Below the pieces are notes generated by a model, which searched no databases, had not been told where the DNA came from, and saw only the letters and a program-made list of their open reading frames with translations. Source: a virus. From it: 36,064 bases of DNA. Of the stretch, positions 33,531 through 36,064 are shown one piece after another; position 1 is the first letter of the stretch, and every line of letters starts with the position of its first letter. A program made the translations under genes and the position numbers. The DNA is taken from IMG/VR virus record IMGVR_UViG_3300037193_000597, positions 1-36,064 of that record, one strand, 5' to 3'.

Positions 33531-33835
33531 GGCTCGGGCGGCTCCTCGAACGGCGGCAGTTCCAGCGAGGTCCCGTCGACCTTGCAGACGTGAGCCAGGA
33601 TCGCGTGCTCCATCGTCGCCGTCCGGCGCTGCCAGTACGCGCCCCAGGTCCGCTCCCGCGCCAACTGGTCGCGACAGTTCTCCTCGAACTTCTCGAGCCG
33701 TGCGATCGCCTTGTCCTCGCGCCCCTCGGCGCTGTTGCGGTACGCGATGACCGACCGGACCACGGTCCAGATGAACGTCGCCCCACCGGCACTGAGCAGC
33801 GCGACGATCAGCGTGTTGAGTACCGACTCACTCAT
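33509..33835 (-). CDS. Membrane protein with coiled coil, holin-like candidate
   Basis: 108 residues. One N-terminal membrane helix (VLNTLIVALLSAGGATFIW), then a charged helical tail (REDKAIARLEKFEENCRDQL) and a proline-rich end. This form is common for phage holin-associated or spanin-like proteins near lysis genes. Start ATG 33835 overlaps the previous gene. Function inferred from position after tail genes and next to another membrane protein. Confidence 0.75.
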   Translation of the reverse strand: MSESVLNTLIVALLSAGGATFIWTVVRSVIAYRNSAEGREDKAIARLEKFEENCRDQLARERTWGAYWQRRTATMEHAILAHVCKVDGTSLELPPFEEPPEPQSPSLA

Positions 33836-34262
33836 GGAGTCTCACCTTCCGCGAGAGGTGGTCGGAGACTCGGTAGATCGCCTTGACCTCCCGCCACCGG
33901 GCGAGAAGTCCCGAGGTCACCGCCAGCAGCAGGCTAAGGTTCGCGAGCGCGATGAGTGGCGCTTGTGCCAAAGAACCTGCCGTCGAGATGATGCCGAACA
34001 CCGCGAACGAGGACGACAGCAGCGGCAGGCCGATGAACTCCCCGGCCCACCGCTCGGTGACTGCGCCGGACAGGGCGAACACTCCGCCGACCGCGAGGAA
34101 CCCCGCCATAGCCACGCCGAGCCAGCCGAGGTCGTCGCGCAGGATCGGTGACCACAGCAGAAGCACACCGGCCAAGGCCATGAGGAAGTACGCGGCGATG
34201 CGCAGCACCTTGATCTTGACGTCACGCCGCAGCGTGCCGTCAGCCTGCCGGACTCGGTACAT
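33828..34262 (-). CDS. Four-span membrane protein, holin-like candidate
   Basis: 144 residues with four hydrophobic segments: about 22-40, 46-66, 76-94 and 100-120. Basic N-terminus (RRDVKIKVLR) and charged C-terminus (HLSRKVRLHE). Located directly downstream of the tail genes, where actinophages often carry lysis functions. No lysin is visible nearby, so holin is only a possibility. Confidence 0.75.
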   Translation of the reverse strand: MYRVRQADGTLRRDVKIKVLRIAAYFLMALAGVLLLWSPILRDDLGWLGVAMAGFLAVGGVFALSGAVTERWAGEFIGLPLLSSSFAVFGIISTAGSLAQAPLIALANLSLLLAVTSGLLARWREVKAIYRVSDHLSRKVRLHE

Positions 34263-34272
34263 GAGTCCCCCG

Positions 34273-35208
34273 TCAGTAGAGGAGCGCGGTGACGCTCGCG
34301 GTGATGACCTGACCTGCGAGCACCGCCCCAGTGTCCAGGCGGACGGCCTTGCCCACGATCCGGTCGATGGTCGGGATCGCCATGCACGACCACGGGATGC
34401 CGTTGCCCATCGGCTGCACCGACACCGACAGTACGCCCGCGAACGGGAGCAGCGCGCTCGTCGGCAGCACGTCGAACGTGCCGTCCGGGGCAGTCGTCAG
34501 GCTGATCTGCTCGACGTACTGGATGACCCGGCCACCGTCGTACTCCCCGGACAGGGCGAGCAACTCCGAGCCGCCGATCTGCGTGCCCACCTCGGACTCG
34601 ACCGGCAGCCAGTCGGTGCCGTCCCAGTATTCGATGACGCCCGGCCGCGAGTCGAGAATCGACAGGCTGTTCGGCTCCGGCGCAGGAGTCATGGCGTCGC
34701 GCGCAGCGGCGTCGGTGAAGCGGCGCACCAGGCGCTGCATCCCCGCGTCCGACAGGCCCACACCGTCGACCCCGGTGGTGATGTACCGGGCCGAGTTCTC
34801 GCGCACCTGCAGCGGGTCGCCAGCCGAGCCGTCACCGTCAAGCGAGCCGTCCGTCAGGACCGAGCCAGCGGCAGCGGTGGTCGGCGGCTGCATCTCGTAC
34901 CGCTGGGTGGTCGCGTTCCACCCCAGTACGTCGCCGTTGTTGCGCTCCTCCGGCTCCTCGACCTCCACGTCGGGCAGGTCGTTGATGGAGGCGGTGTCGG
35001 CGAAGTCGACCTCGAGCAGCCACGGGAACTCGCGCGTGCCGTTGCCGCCCAGGCCAATGTCGAAGGTCTCGTTGTCGCTCACCTCGAGCGCAACGTCAGC
35101 CTCCACGACGAACGGGTCCTGGCTGGACCCCATGCCGGTGATCTTGACGTTCTGCCCGGCCTCCAACTTGCAGGCGCAGGTGCCGGTGCTTCCGCAGCAG
35201 CGAGCCAT
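34273..35208 (-). CDS. Minor tail protein
   Basis: 311 residues. It starts with a Cys-rich head (MARCCGSTGTCACKLEAG) and a short domain ending DPFVVEA, shared with the neighbouring collar protein. The remainder is beta-rich with Gly/Asp/Thr loops (GVIEYWDGTDWLPVE, TQIGGSELLALSGEY), typical of tail fibre or receptor-binding regions. ATG 35208 follows GGAG. Likely a virion surface protein at the tail tip. Confidence 0.8.
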   Translation of the reverse strand: MARCCGSTGTCACKLEAGQNVKITGMGSSQDPFVVEADVALEVSDNETFDIGLGGNGTREFPWLLEVDFADTASINDLPDVEVEEPEERNNGDVLGWNATTQRYEMQPPTTAAAGSVLTDGSLDGDGSAGDPLQVRENSARYITTGVDGVGLSDAGMQRLVRRFTDAAARDAMTPAPEPNSLSILDSRPGVIEYWDGTDWLPVESEVGTQIGGSELLALSGEYDGGRVIQYVEQISLTTAPDGTFDVLPTSALLPFAGVLSVSVQPMGNGIPWSCMAIPTIDRIVGKAVRLDTGAVLAGQVITASVTALLY

Positions 35209-35209
35209 G

Positions 35210-36010
35210 TCACTCCACCCCCACGCCGGTGTAGATGATCTTGTTGACCGCCAGGTGCGGCGGGAGAGTCGGGACCGCCGTGCGGGTGCCGTCCGGCTGG
35301 CCCTGGTAGTCGGTGTACCCGTCGAACGCCGGGGGGTCGATGTAGTGCGTGTGGTCCGGCACGGTGTACGTGTGGTTGTGCCAGCCCTGGGTGTCGATGC
35401 CGCCCGTGCCCACGCTGCTCACACTGCCGTCACCAGTGCGGAGCGTGCCGCCGCTGGTGCCGACGCTGGCCGACTTCGTGAGGTTGTGCTGGTGGTTGCC
35501 GTTGTTCCCGGTGCCGCCCGACCAGTTGCCGATCGAGGAGCCCTGCGACCAGTACGGAGCCTGGTCGACCCAGTAGTAGTGCCGGTGCTGAGGAATGTGG
35601 TTCATCGTCAGCAGCACCGAGGCCGCGCCACCGACCGTGCCTCGCGGCTTCGTGCCGCTCACGCCCATCGACACGCGGTCGCGGAAGTCCGGCACGTTGA
35701 AGGTGTTCACCCCGTCGCCCGCACCGTACGTGGTGCCGACGATCGCGAACAGGGCGGAGTAGATCGCACGGGACAACTGCTGGCCCTGGCACTGCACCCA
35801 GCCTGCAGGGGCCACGTCGCCTGCGTAGTCGATGACCTCGCCGACGAGACGACCAGCGCCCCCGCCTCCGCCACCGCCAGTCTCGATGACCGGCTGCGTG
35901 CCCTCGATGACGTACGGGTTCGACTTGGTGCCGGAGCCGTAAATCGTGATCCAGTTACCTGCGACGATCACGCAGTCGCAGCGGTCGTTGGCGCACCCGC
36001 ACCTAGCCAT
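35210..36010 (-). CDS. Minor tail protein with tail-collar domain
   Basis: 266 residues. Cys-rich head (MARCGCANDRCDCVIVAG), a short domain, a polyglycine hinge, then the phage tail collar domain: GDVAPAGWVQCQGQQLSR, YSALFAIVGTTYGAG and NTFNVPDFRDRV (about residues 65-115). The C-terminal part is His/Gly-rich (NHIPQHRHYY, GWHNHTYTVPDHTHY), as in fibres that coordinate metal ions. ATG 36010 follows GGAGGAGG. Likely involved in host binding. Confidence 0.9.
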   Translation of the reverse strand: MARCGCANDRCDCVIVAGNWITIYGSGTKSNPYVIEGTQPVIETGGGGGGGAGRLVGEVIDYAGDVAPAGWVQCQGQQLSRAIYSALFAIVGTTYGAGDGVNTFNVPDFRDRVSMGVSGTKPRGTVGGAASVLLTMNHIPQHRHYYWVDQAPYWSQGSSIGNWSGGTGNNGNHQHNLTKSASVGTSGGTLRTGDGSVSSVGTGGIDTQGWHNHTYTVPDHTHYIDPPAFDGYTDYQGQPDGTRTAVPTLPPHLAVNKIIYTGVGVE

Positions 36011-36041
36011 ATGGTTCCTCCTCCATCTTGGCTCCGCCGTA

Positions 36042-36056
36042 GTTCAGTGACTGAAC
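36042..36056. repeat. 15-bp palindrome, copy 38
   Basis: Core GTGAC, upstream of the tail-collar gene (minus strand), the only copy at the right-hand late genes. Confidence 0.97.
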
Positions 36057-36064
36057 TCGGTGGC

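Noticed and set aside
1926-36056. CRISPR array
   Set aside because: The repeated units are 15 bp, spaced irregularly by hundreds to thousands of bases, and no spacers or cas cassette exist; the Cas4-like gene is a phage exonuclease by context.
1-36064. Integrase, attachment site or immunity repressor
   Set aside because: No integrase catalytic motifs and no tRNA-overlapping direct repeat seen; several DNA-binding proteins exist, but none can be called the repressor from sequence alone.

Overview
The window is a 36 kb piece of a double-stranded DNA tailed phage of a high-GC actinobacterium. This rests on the roughly 65% GC, frequent GTG starts with AGGAG-type ribosome sites, tightly overlapped small genes, and recognisable phage functions (terminase, tail collar protein, SSB, primase-helicase, Rad52-like annealase). 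I cannot name the host genus. No integrase, classical immunity repressor, capsid gene or DNA polymerase is visible, so the window is only part of the genome.

Layout. (1) 1-7525, leftward: a divergent control region feeds a chain of about two dozen small overlapping genes (two ribbon-helix-helix proteins, several zinc-ribbon mini-proteins, a papain-like peptidase, a ParB-like nuclease-domain protein, a VRR-NUC nuclease, a small-terminase-like protein) that ends in the large terminase, which runs off the left edge. (2) 7526-7883: intergenic divergent control region. (3) 7884-33530, rightward: the early/replication arm of about 55 genes, mostly small and unknown, with a metallophosphoesterase, SSB, zinc-finger/Toprim/AAA primase-helicase, HNH nuclease, one tRNA, Rad52-like annealase, SLOG protein, Cas4/RecB-like exonuclease and two paralogous winged-helix proteins. 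One gene (28971-29258) runs leftward inside it. (4) 33509-36010, leftward: two membrane proteins (holin-like candidates) and two tail proteins, converging on the early arm.

The outstanding feature is a dispersed 15-bp palindrome, GTTCAGTNACTGAAC. I count 35 exact copies and 3 with a single mismatch (first base T). They lie upstream of ribosome sites, across start and stop codons, and inside coding frames, where they are read as VQSLN or SVTE. They are dense in the early arm and rare in the late genes. Six good promoters (TTGACWTA-type -35, about 17 bp, A-rich -10) share a fixed order: promoter, hairpin at the predicted transcript start, palindrome, then ribosome site and gene. It looks like a genome-wide control system comparable in concept to the stoperators of cluster A mycobacteriophages or the start-associated sequences of cluster K phages, but with an unrelated sequence. 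The best candidate binders encoded here are the two winged-helix paralogues (12016-12471 and 30535-31008) and the two ribbon-helix-helix proteins (7131-7298 and 7352-7525). Which protein, if any, binds is inference.

A second unusual block is 28172-28534, where one tRNA gene sits between long perfect inverted repeats that suggest structured noncoding RNA.
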